Assembly (NCBI GenBank): GCA_021325695.1
Contig: JAJTCR010000084.1
Coordinates: 1-6,423, forward strand
DNA from: Steroidobacteraceae bacterium
GTDB taxonomy: Bacteria > Pseudomonadota > Gammaproteobacteria > Steroidobacterales > Steroidobacteraceae
DNA length: 6,423 nt
Direction of reading: 5' to 3'
In this document: one piece after another, positions 6,119 through 6,423 of the stretch
How the letters are laid out: each line of letters opens with the position of its first letter
Numbering within the stretch: position 1 is the stretch's first letter
Position numbers and translations under genes: made by a program
Notes under the pieces: model-generated
Databases searched by the model: none
Seen by the model: only the letters and a program-made list of their open reading frames with translations
What the model was told of the DNA's origin: nothing

Positions 6119-6423
6119 ACACCCCCGCGCCGGCCACGTTCGCCACCCTGTTGCTGCAGGGCGAGGTGGATCCCGTCGCGCGTCGCGCGCTGCAACGCCA
6201 GATTCGCAGCGTCTGCGTCGCGTTGCTCACGACCGCGGGCGTACTCGTCCTGTGGGCGACGACCGCGCCCCTGTCCGGCGCGGTCCTGGCGAACGGCAAG
6301 CTCAAGACCGAAATGAACCGCAAGACGGTGCAGCACCAGGAAGGTGGCCTCGTGCGCGAGATCATCGTCCGTGACGGGCAAACGGTGAGCGCCGGCCAGC
6401 CGCTGTTGGTCATCGGCGACGTC
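6115..6423 (+). CDS. HlyD/PrtE-family type I secretion membrane fusion protein (5' part, cut by window edge)
   Basis: The first 103 residues are visible. A short cytoplasmic N-terminus is followed by one membrane anchor (about residues 32-52). The start of the periplasmic part follows: G61-K-L-K, N68-R-K-T-V-Q-H-Q-E-G-G78 and V80-R-E-I-I-V-R-D-G-Q-T-V-S-A-G-Q, the classic first half of the biotinyl-lipoyl-like hairpin entry of HlyD/PrtE/AprE adaptors. It would bridge the ABC transporter and a TolC-type outer-membrane channel. The ATG overlaps the transporter stop (ATGA, 6115-6118), with GAGG at 6104-6107, indicating translational coupling. Full-length members have about 430-480 residues, so most of the gene lies to the right. 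Confidence 0.93.
   Translation, partial: MNTPAPATFATLLLQGEVDPVARRALQRQIRSVCVALLTTAGVLVLWATTAPLSGAVLANGKLKTEMNRKTVQHQEGGLVREIIVRDGQTVSAGQPLLVIGDV

Overview
The window is high-GC DNA (roughly 70% G+C) and almost fully coding. The base composition, the PrtD/HlyD-type secretion genes and the pairing of an ECF sigma factor with a TPR-containing Ser/Thr kinase suggest a high-GC proteobacterium, perhaps Xanthomonadales-like. Acidobacteria and related soil phyla also carry such sigma-kinase pairs, so the assignment is tentative. No rRNA, tRNA, CRISPR array, insertion sequence or phage gene was seen.

Left part, minus strand (1-2539): a two-gene signalling operon. An ECF-like RNA polymerase sigma factor (1967-2539) is followed, with a 4-base GTGA stop/start overlap, by a large membrane-anchored Ser/Thr protein kinase with a C-terminal TPR region (1-1970). 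The kinase runs off the left edge of the window.

Middle, plus strand (2540-3425): a short divergent intergenic region leads to a Sec-exported DUF3455 protein (2661-3257). A strong hairpin follows in the next intergenic gap.

Right part, plus strand (3426-6423): a tight operon of a ferritin-like di-iron protein with an AurF-like ligand pattern (3426-4376), a PrtD-type type I secretion ABC transporter (4397-6118) and the start of its HlyD/PrtE-type adaptor (6115 to the right edge). The adaptor start overlaps the transporter stop (ATGA).

The most notable non-coding signal is a 60-base module found upstream of both plus-strand transcription units (2564-2623 and 3345-3404). The copies match at 41 of 60 positions without gaps, and four conserved blocks keep identical spacing. 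This suggests that the DUF3455 gene and the di-iron/secretion operon are co-regulated. The neighbouring sigma factor is the obvious candidate, giving a possible kinase/sigma-controlled envelope and secretion regulon. That link is inference.
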